A DNA stretch of 64,000 nucleotides from Daphnia carinata (lineage: Eukaryota > Arthropoda > Branchiopoda > Diplostraca > Daphniidae): contig NC_081338.1 in the NCBI RefSeq assembly GCF_022539665.2, positions 2,480,001 to 2,544,000 of the forward strand, written 5' to 3'. Below are positions 28,833 to 44,647 of this stretch, in pieces. The notes under the pieces are model-generated. The model saw only the letters and a list, made by a program, of their open reading frames with translations, had not been told where the DNA came from and made no database searches. Every line of letters starts with the position of its first letter. Position 1 is the stretch's first letter. The translations under genes were made by a program, and so were the position numbers.

Positions 28833-30664
28833 ATGGAAAGACTGTCTACAATTGCACAGTCAGTGTGTTTCCGATCGATTATTGTTGCTGTTTTGATAAC
28901 GTGGACGTCACCAACCCTATGTAAAACTATTCGCCATCATTGCACACGTAAGTTTTCACAGAATGTCTTTCATTGAGTTAAAAATATTTAATACTATCAG
29001 TAAAGTAAATAATCTTTCCTTATTTTTAGCTAAATTAAGCAGTCTCTATGCGTATGAAGGAGACAATATAGCGTTCCGTTGCCCAGAAAAATTGGAGTTT
29101 TCACATACAGACCGAATCCATCCCAGTGTTGAATGGTACTTCAATAATGGAGTTGAGACAAAAATAATGGATAGAAAAAAACATCGAAGACTGCGCTTCT
29201 CCATCCGTCGGTTTGTGTTGATATGGTACATTTGGGGTCTATTTGAGGAACGATACTTCTATTTGTTCTAGAAACTCCATTCACATCGATAATGTCCAAC
29301 GGGAAGATGAAGGGGTCTGGGCTGCATTACCACGTTCTGCAGAGCGATTCCAACACGATGTTGGTGATTCTCGTTTAAAGACTTTGGCTACCTGTAATTT
29401 CACGCTGGGGGTTCTAGAAAATCGCAAAAATCCTACATCGCCTTCTAGAGACAGTCAAATTCGGACACCAGCCTGGGAAGAGAAATCATTTGAGCTTTCG
29501 CAGGAAATAAAAGATCACCCATTCATTGAAAATAGCCACAGTAATTTGTCGCACCAGAATAGACGTTTTAGCGAACAAAGAAAAAGTTTGCGATTAATAT
29601 CGAAACGTATTGGAGAGTCGTTGGCTCTTAAATGTCCTAATTATGGTATATAAAATATATTATTTTCATAACATTTATCCCTTCTACGAGAAACCTAATT
29701 GAAAATTATGTATAAACACCAAAGGTTATAGATCGTCTTCGCAGCCGATAATTGAATGGAGAAAAAATGGGAAAACAATTCAACATTCGAAAAATCGTAA
29801 TCAGTGGCTACTAAAAATTCAAGCGATTACAAAAAAGGATTCTGGCGAATACGAATGTGTTGTATCTAATAGCCACGGTAGCGTGAATTTTGCGTTCCAC
29901 TTAACAGTGCTACGTAAAGGTATAACTAAATTTCATTGAAACGCTGGAACAATTCCGTAACCTTTTCTTGCTCTCTTTAACGCAGATGCCGTGCTGAAGC
30001 CGAAATTGTTGGGAATGCAGAACGTGACAGTTCGAGTTGGAGACACTGCCCGTCTCAACTGTAGCATGGCTTCTCAAGGCTTTTCCACTGTCGAGTGGTT
30101 ACTCCAGACCACTGTCAATGGATCTAATGTCGACTCTACGGGTGCTCCCTTTTTCGAAATTCTAGACGTGAGTCTATTTCGATTTCATATATACTTTGCT
30201 ATTCTTTAAAAATTAAAATCCATTCGTATTTAACACAAAACAAAACAGGTAGATTATTCCGACGGGAAAGATAGACGAATTCTTTCCATAGAGAACGTCA
30301 CCCATGAAGATAATGGAAAATACTTTTGTGTGGTGAAAAACAAACACGGAACATCCGTTCAAAGTTCTTGGCTAATCGTAGGTATTTTGAATTATTGCTT
30401 TTTCAATTTTTCGTCTTACTTCCTTACTCGTCATTCCCCACGTTTTGTTTTTACGTAGGTGATGTAGAAGATATCCTTTTTAACGAGTTTAATTCCAAAA
30501 TTTCCACCATTGGATCAGTGTGTGGGGTTGTTTTTATATTATCTATTGCCGTTCTCTTCCTGTTAGTCAGGGCAAAACGCAGGTAATATACTTGTTTGCT
30601 CGTTATGAAACTGATTGTAACAGGATAAGTTATGGTTTCAATTAGACGCCAAAGAGAAAGATGA
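28833..30664 (+). CDS. FGFR-like receptor, three Ig domains and TM, no kinase domain seen
   Basis: Exons 28833-28947, 29030-29210, 29272-29645, 29725-29919, 29986-30167, 30249-30381, 30459-30582 and 30646-30664 give 440 aa. The N-terminus is a signal peptide (SIIVAVLITW). Ig1 has FRCPEKLEF, VEWYF and EDEGVW. Ig2 has LALKCP, IIEWRKNGK and DSGEYECVVSNSHGSVN. Ig3 has ARLNCS, TVEWLLQTTVNGSNV and NGKYFCVVKNKHG followed by SSWLIV. Ig2-Ig3 follow FGF receptor D2-D3, including the VNGS and WL.V landmarks. One TM helix (about 409-430) ends VRAKRR. The tail is then only about five residues to a TGA. No tyrosine kinase exon is seen before the next gene. It resembles FGFRL1-type receptors; a secondarily truncated FGFR duplicate is the alternative. 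A different last acceptor (at 30667) would give an 88-codon tail ending at 30931 (522 aa). Confidence 0.75.
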
Positions 30665-30931
30665 AGAGCTGGTATTCGTAACAGATCTCCTATTCTGAAC
30701 AGGAGAGAAAACAGTTCACTGTCTCCTCTTGGTAACAACGAAACACAACGCTTGTTAACAGATATGCTACGTGAAGCAATTGTAGCCGTGCAGAGTTCTC
30801 CCTTGCCAGATATCAATAAAAATCAACATAATAATTATCAGGCTAAATTCAATACTGATTCAACAGTCATTTGTTGTTGTATGCCCAAGCTAGTTAACCG
30901 TTTATTTGGACAATTGATAGATTACTTGTAA

Positions 30932-32115
30932 TGCCGCTATAACAATTGAAGGGTAATTTGACTAGACCTCGTTCGCAATGAAGGAGAAGTCTAGTCTACT
31001 AGGAATCTACTAAATACTAGGCCCCTCACTCCGTTCGTGAAGTTTCCGATAGCGTTTGGTCCTGGCTGCTATTGAATCGCGGCAACCTTATGCTCTGATT
31101 GAATTCAACGGCTCCCGTTGTTCGCAAAGTTTGCGATAGTCTTGCAGAAAAAAAAAATCATTCAGTATCATCAAAATTGACCGCTAATTTCGATTAATTT
31201 ATTGGTTTTCTCTTTAAACCAGCCGATTTTAAAATAAACGAAACTAAAATGTTTTTACCGCCCCAACTTTAGATTTTTTTTTCCGTTTCGGTCAAAACTT
31301 TTAGGCAAATTGAAAAATTAAATTTATTTTCATGATTAGCATTTCATTAAAAATTGAAATCATGTAATTGAAGCAGAATTTGAAATTTGGTCAAAAATGA
31401 AAAAATGGGAAGGGTATAACTTTCGAAAAATGTGGCTATGGCGAGTTGGATTAAATGTTCTTCGCATAACGTCGTGGTTCCATTCTTCTGCTTCCATCAA
31501 CAAGAAGAAAATATGTTTGAAATTACCAAGCCGCGTTCTTAAAGAATTCAAGATTTTAACAATTGATTTCACCATCCCCCCCCCCACCCCACCTTTCGCA
31601 TGCAAAAATGTTATGGCTTTTTCCATAAATTGTATTTCAATGGGAATGACGTACGTAAAATTGCGTGGACAATCCCAAGGACAATAGCAAAACGTTGAAA
31701 ACTTATTGGTGCACATAAAAAGAAGAATAACCAACTATCGCGACAAGAATAGCGATTGGCCGATGGGCGACAAATTAAACGGGTCCAGTTGGATACATTG
31801 AACGACTGCCAAATTCCCTAGTGTTTTTTTACTGGCTGTCAGTAGGCGGATGAGTTACTGTTGGAACACACCAGGTTTTTTCAATAAAGCTGGAAACGTG
31901 CGAGAGACATTGACATTGGTATAGTAGAAAGAGCAAGAAAAGATAGATTGGATGACGAGTATTATATGGCTCTCCGGAGAATAACATGAAAAGTGAAAAA
32001 TATTGCAAATCGACCAGAATATAATAAGATTTAAACGAAAAATGAGATGTAGATATAGTTAACTCAATTTCAACGTGTTGCAAAATTCACAACTTTCTCA
32101 GCCCAAACAAGGTTC
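30932..32115. other. Intergenic region between convergent FGFR-like and OIG-4-like genes
   Basis: AT-rich, with no gene. It contains a C-rich run near 31578 and one copy of a dispersed repeat at 31105-31240 that recurs at 43557-43690. The short ORFs at 31360-31734 lack any family features and oppose each other on both strands. Confidence 0.45.
31105..31240 (+). repeat. Dispersed repeat, copy 1
   Basis: It shares a core with 43557-43690 in the same orientation: CAACGGCTC(C/T)CG, GTTCGCAAAGTTTGC(G/A)ATAG, then ATCAAAATTGA, TTTCGATTAA and ATTGGTTT. No ORF or terminal repeats are visible, so it is probably a remnant of a noncoding transposon. Confidence 0.6.
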
Positions 32116-33282
32116 TTAATATACGTCAAGGGTGTAATCAGTACGAAATCCTCGTTTATCTACGGCGTATTTGTTATCTGCCTGACATTCGTAATATCCT
32201 GAGTCTCGCTGGGTAGTTGGATCAATCTCCATTTTGGACGTAATCTGGTCTTTGCCCACGTTGAATTCGTGCACCTGAACGCAAAAACGCACGTAAGACA
32301 CATGGCGTTCCGTACATGCGAGAATAACCTAATGCGCAGCAATTTACAAAAGTGATCTGAATAAAGTTACCTGAAAAAAGGGATGCTCGTATAATTCGAT
32401 GCCATCTTTTAGCCATGTAATGCGTGGGCGCGGTAATCCTTGTGCTTTGCAGTAAAATGAAAGTTTGCGGCCTAAGATGTACTCCGATTCGAAATGGGAA
32501 GCGTATTTAATTGAAGCTCCCTATGCAAATTCTAAGTTAGGTCGTATAGAAATGCATAGCAACAAAAACGTCACTTACGTTTGGGTTGTTATAATAGGCA
32601 TCACCAGCTGATGATTCTAAAAGGGATTCTTTGCCACCTGCTCTGTTGTCTTTACTGATTAAAATGGGACCACCTCCACTTTTTCTACCGCCACCAGATT
32701 TTTGCTTCATACCTATAGGGCGTGTTCAAATATGGGTGGCATTAATATTTTGTGTAGGAATATACGTCCCGCAACGTATCGGATACCGCACGCAATGTAA
32801 CAAATCCAAGCAAACAATCAGTGTTGCCGTTATCGTATTAATAAAAATCGATCAAACAAAAACGATCCATATATTGACTACCAATATATTCTAGATTATA
32901 TCAAATTATCTTGGAGCGGGGGGGGATTTGCAAAGCTAAGCTTAATTACATGTTCCTAGAAAGTTTTGCGATTAATAAGCCAAAGAACAATGCGATTCAT
33001 TGCGACTCGAAAACCGAAAGGAACACAAGAGTAAATCTAGTGTCGCCTAATTTTAGTTGGCAATAGATAATAGCATACAAGAGAATTACTTTGACATATC
33101 CAGTTTAAATTTTTAATGACGTGACTTAAAATTCAGTAAACGTTTTTTCCGGTAAGCTAAGTCCTACCTCCGCGTCCGCGACCACCCGATCCAACAGCGC
33201 CTTTACCGACAGCAGCGGCATCAAGTCTACTAAAAAGGAGACTAAACAAGAATAGGCTCAATATGAAAGAAAAGGTCTTCAT
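32116..33282 (-). CDS. OIG-4-like secreted single-Ig-domain protein
   Basis: Minus-strand exons 33168-33282, 32579-32712, 32371-32520 and 32116-32274 join in frame to 185 aa. Exon 1 encodes a signal peptide (KTFSFILSLFLFSLLF) and a Gly/Arg-rich stretch. Exon 2 is a Gly/Lys-rich linker ending AYYNNPN. The I-set Ig domain follows: GASIKYASHFESEY, C107 in LSFYCKAQG, W119 in RPRITWLKDG, VHEFNVGKDQITSKMEIDP and C163 in DSGYYECQADNKYA. The strings YYNNPNGA.I..ASHF, VHE....D and EIDP.TQ are conserved in the OIG-4 family, whose C. elegans member stabilises acetylcholine receptor clusters at neuromuscular junctions (family knowledge). Lack of a membrane anchor agrees with secretion. Treslin lies directly upstream on the same strand. 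Confidence 0.82.
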
Positions 33283-33960
33283 TGAATATTATTTGAGTTC
33301 GATCGCTTGTAGAGGTCAAAAATGAATAATTAAGTTAAATTTTTTTTTAACAATAAAATTCTTCTAACAGGAAAGGTCTTAACCACTCGAGGACAAAACG
33401 GAGACTGCAGTGCCCGTGTCTCCCGCTCACGGTCGCTTTGATCAAACCAAGTCGTAAACCTATGCGTCCGCGCTTCGACCTTCCATGCATCGATTTTTTG
33501 CTTAAATATTGCACAACGTGTCAACCATAATTTACTCTTACTGCGTTTGGAGTGTTCTATACCTACAACAACGATGACAACGTTTGCATCCACTTCGTTA
33601 CGTGTCGTTTGCCAGACAATGATATCTGGATCTTACCCCTGACATTTACAAGACGAACAATGGCATGCTTATAAAGCAAGCAAGTTCACATGATCCTCGT
33701 TGTCAGGTTTACTCTCATAAAGACTAATCGTCACTAGTGAAACTTTGCTAACCTTCCTGGAATTGATGACGTAACGTAGGACAAGGATCTAACCTTTTAA
33801 ACAACAAATCTAGAAGAACTGGATTAATTAAGCACAAGAATAATAAAGGGAACCATCATCAACCGTCGAATAAACAACAATCTGGTTGCCAACGCATCTC
33901 TCGTTTAAAATCTAATGAGGAAAACTGCACGTTCATACACAAAAGGTTCTCAAAACAAAA
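33283..33960. other. Intergenic region between Treslin 3' end and OIG-4-like start
   Basis: It presumably holds the OIG-4-like promoter and the Treslin 3' UTR. I recognise no coding exon; the 33330-33593 ORF has no family features. Confidence 0.45.
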
Positions 33961-36900
33961 CTAAGCTAAAAATTTGGCTTCAATAGAACTTAAAAGGGGG
34001 GAATTTTCTAAATGAAATAAACTGCCTTCTTTTGGCGCTTGGAACTTACAAGGTGGTGTTTTTGATTCCTCGATAGGAGAGGTGTTTGGAATGAGTCGTC
34101 GTCGCTTAGGAACGGGAGTCTTCTCAGCAGACGATTGGAAAAGCTTTCGTTTGTGCGAGCTTGAATCAACAAGCGTCAAGCGTTTGGATTTTGTTTCGGT
34201 TTCTTCTTCGAACTCATATGGATCTTCGGTGTCGCCATTATTAACCAGTACAGAAAAATCCGGTGGAGGTCGAACACCGCTGGTTCCCTCGACGTTCGGC
34301 CGTCTATAGTTGACTACCGACCAGTTGGGGTTATGTTGATAAAAATTACTGGCTTGGTTGTTTTGATACGAAAGTGGATGCCGTGACGAACGACGCAGTG
34401 TCAAGGGCGAAACGATCGCAGGACGTTCAGCTTTAGCAGGCGAAACGATCGAAGGACGTTCTGCTTTAGCGGGCGATTGAAGCTCAACTTCTTGATCCTG
34501 TCGTAACGTATTTTCATCGAGCTTGTGTACTTCACGTTGATTAAAGGGAACTAACATAGATTCATGAGATAATCTGGAGTCATCGCCCGAAAATCCATCT
34601 GCCTTGTCTTCTTTCTTGGACTCATTTCCTTCGGGTTTCAAAGGACTATGGAGCTCCAACTGGTGTCTACCCGTAAAATTCGTGTCATCCAAAAAGTGGA
34701 TTACTTGATGTTCAGATCGACCAAGAGGGCCAGTTTTACACGGCGTTCTGCTTTGATGCGATTGAAATGACATGGGTGACTTCAAGATACTCCTAGGGTC
34801 GGGGACAACCTTCGATGACGGAGTTGCGGGTTGAAAACTGAAATCAAACTGCACTTGTTTGGGTGTTTTCATTGGCGTCTTATGAGGCGTTCCCTGGACC
34901 AATATTGAAGATGCTGCGGGTTCACCAAATGTTAATCGCTGACGGGACGGCGTGGAAGGCGGTAAAAGCATAGCCGAATCACCCTTTCGCGGGGTGGCGA
35001 GCGATGGTATAAGATGTGATGCCTCTGGCTCGGCGACAGTTGTTCGAGGACTAAAACCAAGCTCAGTGGTAGGCATCGAGTCATTCCTCGATAGAATCTT
35101 AGAAAAGAGAAATCGTGCAGATTGCCCAACTTGTGGACTAGCGTCTTCTATAGGTTGGATGCTGGTGTTGGCTTTAGCTTTTTCTGACCAGACTTGGCTC
35201 TCTCCTCTTGACCAGTTCCGTGATGCTCCCTTTTCCGGATTCAACTCCGATGTTAACGTGGAGTAAAAAGATGCTCGTCGGCGTAATGCGATAGCTGCTT
35301 CCAATCGTCGCGGGCTCCTTCGCAAAACTATTTGGAATACAAGGAATAATTCATTTCAGTCATATTCTATGACACATGTAATGCCTTAAACCTACCTTCG
35401 TGTTTGATTTCTGGTGATTCACCGACGACGTGGATGCCATCAGTTTTTTTGTTTTTATTATCGCTACGAAGACGGGACGGTGTTTCTGGCGCTAGTATAG
35501 CATCTGTTAATAAAATAAAAAAAAGTATATGCTGTTTAGGGAAAAACCGCGATAATTTCGAAAAATACTTGGTGCTTTGCTAGGCGTAGTGAACTCCGTT
35601 AGTGGTTCGAACGATGTGTTCAATTTTCTTGGTGTGTAAGCTCCCTTACTTGGCGATTTACTTCGAATTTTTTGAAGGGGTATCTCCGCCCCAAATTGCA
35701 AGCTACGACGTACTCGCACGACTTCATTGGATTCTACGAGTATCAAAGACAAGGTCAGATGATTAAATACGAATGCGCCGGGGGTTTCTTTTTGTTCGCC
35801 TTTTGAATGATTTACCTTCTTTCTTCACAGGGACTGGAACTTTTTCCATCTTGTTGGGAAGAGTAATCTGTTTCTTGTGTTGAAGAACATTGAGGCTTGG
35901 TTGCCTGGACAATGTCCTCGATCTGTAATTATACAAAACCTTTTTTGTGATAAAGGATGCCGAATTTGGGATAAAATGTTTTGACCTGCACCTTAGTTCA
36001 CGTGCGACTGATCTTTGACTATTGTTTGTTTCTTGCAGGGAAGCAATTGAATGGACAGACGGTGCTTTTGAACTAAGGGCGGGACTAGGCGTCCGAATTG
36101 AAGTTTTCAGTCGCACCTGTTCACTCAAGTTGCTCGGAATAGGCTGATTTAATTCTTCGCCCAAACTAACTAGAAATTCAGGAAGCATGTTTTCAAAACT
36201 GAAGAAAATAATGCAATTATAAACGACAAATTAGCAAAGTTCAATGTTTATCATTTTGCTACCTGTGTATCAAGGCATCCTGGAAAAAGGTCGAAATAAT
36301 TTGGGGATTGGAATGGATTGCGAGCATTTGAAACAGGCTAACAGTCTCTTGAAGCATATCTTCTTCTTCTCCTATTAACGAGGGGACAACCTTTTTGTTT
36401 CGTATTTACAGAAGAAACGCAGCATTGGATTATTTTTGCTCTAAGTAAAGCCACAGTCAACTTAAACGTTACCCAACATAATTCAAGACGAAGCATGATT
36501 TGAAATTTGAATTCGATGACTTTGCTATCTTTCGGCGTTGTGCGATTAACAGTTCCAGGTTTCTTCAGCAAGTTTTGTTGGATTATTTCATATCCCGTTC
36601 CCTGTTAAACATTTCATGTATAAGATGAATGGCTATCGTCAATATGCGATTACTTACCAATGTTTTTTTTTCTTGGAAGACATAAAGGATCGTACTGGCT
36701 ATCACCTGCACCAAGCACAATAATTGCCAGTCTTCAAGCTGGGATGTAAACTCCTGCTGCTTGAGCTTTAGACAGCTATCTAATATCTCTTGTTGATCAA
36801 AATTTTCTGTATTTGGAGTTAGTCGAATTAAATCTTCCCCAAAAGCGATGGATGAACGCAGGTTTGACAAGTAGATTTGAAGTTCTTTCCATACTTTCTC

Positions 36901-38805
36901 CTTCTTTTCTTCTGCTACTTGCATCTCTTTGTAGATTTTTTCTCTTTCTATTTCATCCTTTTTTGCCCGTACCTCTTGGCTTTTCTGTAGAAGAGTAGAA
37001 GCGCGAAGATTTTGAATCCTATTACTGCCGATTTTCTTAAGTGCAGCTTCGTTACAACTGGCTGAAACACCTCCAGGTATGTCGCTTTGGGGCATAGGGA
37101 GGGACAGTTGATCAAATGAGTTGTTATTGAACTCCTTTATGCCTTCTTCTTGAATTTCTTCATTTTGAAAACTGATATTAAATAATTTAGAGTCAGTAAA
37201 ATAAACGAGTAAAAACCTAAGATTATGTACCAGTCCTTTAGCATTTGCCAATGCACTCCTACGTGAGTTCCTTTCTTTTCGACGTAGCTTCCTTTTATAT
37301 GACTCAGAATGTATCGCCTTTGGTCCTGGTTAGTGATTGAAGACGTCATTTGTTCGGCGTATGATGAACAACTAAGGTTATCTTCGACGAGCTTTTCAGC
37401 AAAGCTTCTAGTACATGAAAATTTTGGCTCTTTCTGGCTTGTATTTTCAAAAAGACTTGCAGCCCACAACTGAAATGTGGAGTAGTCGGAGGATGGGAAT
37501 AACATAGAAGCTGTCCGTGAAGTAAGTGGTGAAATGCAACAGAATCGATCATTCAACTGACCAATCTATTACAAAAAAAAACAAAAAAAAACAAAGAAAA
37601 CATTATGAATAAGTAAAAAAGTAAAACTAAAAGTTTAATATACATTGGCAAAAGTAAATATGTTACCCATGATATTTTTTGTAAGCAAAGCTCTGGTACC
37701 AATGTGCTATTGCTGGTGAGTAGAAATAGTGATTCATAGTTCAAAAAGCTGACGACTGGTACTGATGTTTTCTGTACTGCCTTACAGTTGATCACAGTTT
37801 TGTTAATTGTGTTCTCCAAACTATGCAATGCACAGAAAGATAGAATGTAAGCATGAACTGGGATGGTGAACTATATTTCAAAAGAGAATAAACAAAAACA
37901 CAGTACCAAAGACTAGATTTTATGCATCCTGGGTTCCAGCACTGGACTTGGAACTTGATTGGTTCTTGATTTAAAACAAAAACTATTATTTTAGAACCAA
38001 GAGAAAGAGATTGGCAAAAATGACATTCTTTTGGGGGGTCATCTTCTGTAAAACATGACGCTTGCAATATTTGACTAAAACTGAAGGGTGAGATAAGGAA
38101 CTGTGCATTAAGGACTGCCCCACGTAAGTTATTTGCAATTTTTCTAAACATTGTCTTCATATTATTTGAAAAATCTATGAAATTCAGGCTTAATTGGAAT
38201 TCTTGGAAACGTTTTGCCAACTCTTTAGGCAATATGGCATTTGTAATTGATTTAGTTGATAGTTCATCTTGTACACTGAATTTACAAAATGATCTTATTC
38301 CTTCATCAGCAGGTACTTCGGTAAATATGAACACCAAGTTTTGCAATCCCTGCTCAAGCTGTTTTCCAGCTTTCTTCCCTTTCCTAGTAGGTGTCAAGGA
38401 ATCAGAGGGTGCCTTCCAATCATAATCTGAGATTATATCTTGAAGGGTTCGACTAAGAACACAAGCTCCAGTCATTTGACTGAAACACGCTCCATCAGTC
38501 AATCCATTATTCTGTTCAAAACGAACATTCAATGCTTCTTCAAACTCCTCTACCGTGTAGGCAGTAAGTTCCACAAAACTTGCTTTGTTAGTAAGATGGT
38601 AATTTGATGAAGAGTAGAAGCGGTAGCCCCACCGAATATTAATTTGTTTTTCACTGAAGTAGTTCAAAATGTTCAGAGCAATGTGTCGTAAAAGATGAAT
38701 ACACTGTGAACGGAAATCATCATCACTGTTAACTAAATTATTACTGGATCTGTGAGAAAGCAAATCTAGATCAAAGAGCAAAATTATGCTTGGTCTCACA
38801 GCCAT
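33961..38805 (-). CDS. TICRR: Treslin/TICRR, DNA replication initiation factor (Sld3 homologue)
   Basis: Nuclear protein that, with TopBP1 and MTBP, promotes CDC45 loading at origins under CDK control (family). Minus-strand exons 37907-38805, 37667-37820, 37231-37565, 36658-37171, 36473-36601, 36263-36390, 35992-36198, 35816-35922, 35569-35733, 35396-35503 and 33961-35327 join in frame to 1370 aa. The N-terminal domain starts VRPSIILLFDLDLL and includes IRWGYRFYSS, as in Treslin. The middle has a coiled coil (EVRAKKDEIEREK) and then the FKFQIMLRLELCW block matching Treslin's conserved LQVFLRLEMC. The C-terminal half is disordered and basic with RRSPRRLEAAIALRRRASFYS, close to the vertebrate RRSPR...SFYS motif. 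Many Ser/Thr-Pro sites cluster around residues 800-1050. The acceptor of exon 6 lacks a strong pyrimidine tract and was set by homology. Confidence 0.8.
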
Positions 38806-39571
38806 AATGCACGAAATATAAAAAATTGCAACACATTTATTACAAATTGCTTAAAAAAAGAAAACATTCAAACGCTTTTCACTGCAGATTTTCAGATGAT
38901 TTTTGAGGCGCCTTTAACAACGTTGCCAGTAAAAGTACGGCAACAAAAGCACGTATTTTTTTCCTATAGATTTCGAAATCCAATGCATTTTTTATCTTTT
39001 TCATACGCCATTACAATGCTCTTTGACAATTTTTTTTCATATAATGTGATTCTATAATACATTTTTTTTGTCAACCAGTAGTACTGCAAAAAATAATGAG
39101 TCTTCTTCGAATAGCCCGCCGATTGAACATAAAAGAGAGTAAAAGCGTTGCACGATCTAAATTATGAATTAGAAAAAAAAATTTAAATTCTATTTTACCC
39201 GAGGGTTTTCTTAAGAACTAATATAGTGTTTCTTATGTATTCATCATATATTTTCATAGTACGACACTTTGTAAACTCAGTTAATTTAACGATTTTTAAC
39301 GTTATGAAACGGAAATTCATTCACATTTTGTTCTTCTATGAATTAAAATTACAATTATTATTCTTCCTGGAATGTTAAAATATTTGACATAAAAAATTTC
39401 TTGTTATTGAACTGATAGATATTTGGTTTTTAGAATTTTTGGTAATTTTCATGTTGAAGCAATTCAAAAATGACAACATATGGACATCTTCCGGATTGGC
39501 ATCCATCTTTTTCTTAGTCGTCTCCACTTGTCCTGGTCTTCAAGTTCAGTATACTTCCTTGAGTCGAGAAA
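38806..39571. promoter_or_regulatory. Divergent promoter region, Treslin / ATP synthase alpha
   Basis: 766 bp separate the opposite-strand start codons. The sequence is AT-rich with no ORF, and must carry the 5' ends of both genes. No TATA box at a convincing distance was found; a shared promoter is inference from the layout. Confidence 0.45.
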
Positions 39572-42417
<2,846 letters not shown>

Positions 42418-44440
42418 AAGGGAGGAATTTGACCCATCAAACAAACCGTTGGGTTTAGTAAAAAATCGAGGTTATCGCCATCAACACCCAATTACGTGTA
42501 CATTTTTTCCCTCATTTTTTGTAGTGCACTGATAGAACTCGACCCGAGTCGAGGGAAACGTGTATGTAAAAGAGAAAATAATTAAAGTCATCAAAAAATG
42601 GTGATCAAGGTCATTCATAGTTCTATCAGGTGATGAATTGATTAAAAAAAACAATACAGAACAATTGTCCTTGGTTTTCCGAGAATTATTGAAAGGACAC
42701 GGTTGCAACAAATAGAAGCGTATTTACTCCAGATTTGTCTCATTTTTTACGATTATTTTGTTTTACAAGGTAGCACGTATTCAGCTGGCAAGTTATAGCC
42801 ACTACGTGCATGCGTCCAATAGGGAGTAAGAAATCATCGGACTCAGCCTTACGTGAATGTAATGGAAATGTCGTTTCAGAATGCTCGTTTGTTTACATAA
42901 TATGCGTGTTTTTTAAGTAAATTGATAGTCCATGAGACTTACCAATGACAAGAAACCCTTCGAGTTCAAAAATCTTCTTGATATATGAAGACGTCTGGGT
43001 CTATACTAAAAGAAATCTTTTAAAATTAAGAAAACGGACTATTGAATGCGAGAAAAGCGAAATACACGCACAGCGTTGTAGTCAGCGTCTAGTTTACGTG
43101 TCTCCTGCGAGAGGTTGGCAATTGACAGAATCGTCATAGCTTACTGTATCATCTCATCGAGGCAGAATGCCTATCGAGAAATTCAATATATTTTAGAAAC
43201 AGGTGGGTTGACGAGAAAACGAGTAATTTTCCTGAAATCAGCTTTAAATTTAGAGTATACACGTAATTTTGTTTAGAATTCCATCTGTTTGTGTTTTTCG
43301 TCAAATTGTTGGGCTTGAAAATAAGCCGGACAAAATAATAAGCCCAACCTTTTTACCGATTTTGCTTTTTCTCCAAAATCTTCATATTAGCAACGAACAC
43401 AGATGTGCTTTAGATTCAAAATCCGTGAAAAATCAGGATAATTTACTTTTAGTTTTTATAACATCAGAAATTTCTGAAAAAATTAACAGAAAACGGTAAC
43501 AAATGTTGGCGCAATAGCATGGTAGTACAGCGTAGTTATGCTACAACGCAATACTCAACGGCTCTCGGTGTTCGCAAAGTTTGCAATAGTCTTGGGAGAG
43601 AAAAATCATATGGCATAATCAAAATTGAACACGGATTTCGATTAAGTTATTGGTTTCCTCGTTAAATTAGCCTTTTCTGAAAATTTATGATGTTTGTTTA
43701 CGTTTAGTTCAAATATGTAGGTACAGCGGGAAAATAACTTGATTTCCGTGACGTTCTTTAAATTTTGAGAAAATTCTGAGGGCTCCTAATCTATATCTTC
43801 GATCTTCGATTCGTGTACAAAACCTTTTCCCTTATCTGGCAACATGCATTTGATATAGAACCTTTTTCTTACCAATCAACAGAACAACATTATTTATCGA
43901 ATTAATGATATGGATTTTTTAGCACGTATGATATACACAAACTTTTTCACTTTTAGCTATCAAATCACGTGTTTTCCATTGGTAAGTTACCTTGGAAAAT
44001 GTTGTATAGGTAAACGCCGATGCTGCACTTCTGTCAACTACCGGACTCCTATATCTTGCTAGCAAATAATTTCCAATTTGTTTTAGGTGCTGATAACATT
44101 TGAATTAAAGCTCAAATACAATTTTTATTTTTACTAAATAAAATGGTCTCGTCGTTCACTTATTTTACAACAAAAATTAGAAAAAACAACTTAGTCAGTA
44201 AGGTACCTTAGACTATCATACTAATTTAATAAAATTTTGTTTAGTGAAATGAAAAGTTTTCATTTTACTTAAAAATACATACAAAAAAATCATCAGTTTA
44301 CTTATTAATTTGATTTTCAATTCTTATTCTGTCGCATCCTTTTTCCATTTGTCACTACGAATACTGACAATATAACGTGCAACCTAACCTATAACATTAA
44401 ACGGAGTTTATTCCTAAATCAAGATTAAAAACTTAACCTG
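42418..44440. other. Intergenic region
   Basis: ATP synthase alpha 3' UTR and AT-rich spacer. It contains copy 2 of a dispersed repeat (43557-43690). No coding exon is recognised; short ORFs at 42945-43139 and 43269-43499 have no family features. Confidence 0.45.
43557..43690 (+). repeat. Dispersed repeat, copy 2
   Basis: See 31105-31240. Same orientation, moderately diverged, without terminal repeats or ORF. Confidence 0.6.
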
Positions 44441-44647
44441 GTGGTAAATATTTATAATGGAAATTTTCTTGAACGGAGACGATTTGATAAACCAATTTTT
44501 ATTGAAAACTGCTATATCGGATCACAATATACCAAAGATTGCTTTAAGTCACGAATCAGCTCCAAACAAATGCAAGGACACCTCACTGCAAATACAAAGA
44601 AAATTAGTTTCACCCCTAAAACTCTGCAGATTATCTGCGGAAAGCAT

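Noticed and set aside
34082-35266. Plus-strand ORFs opposite the Treslin last exon
   Set aside because: Antisense shadows of a strong coding exon; no motifs of their own.
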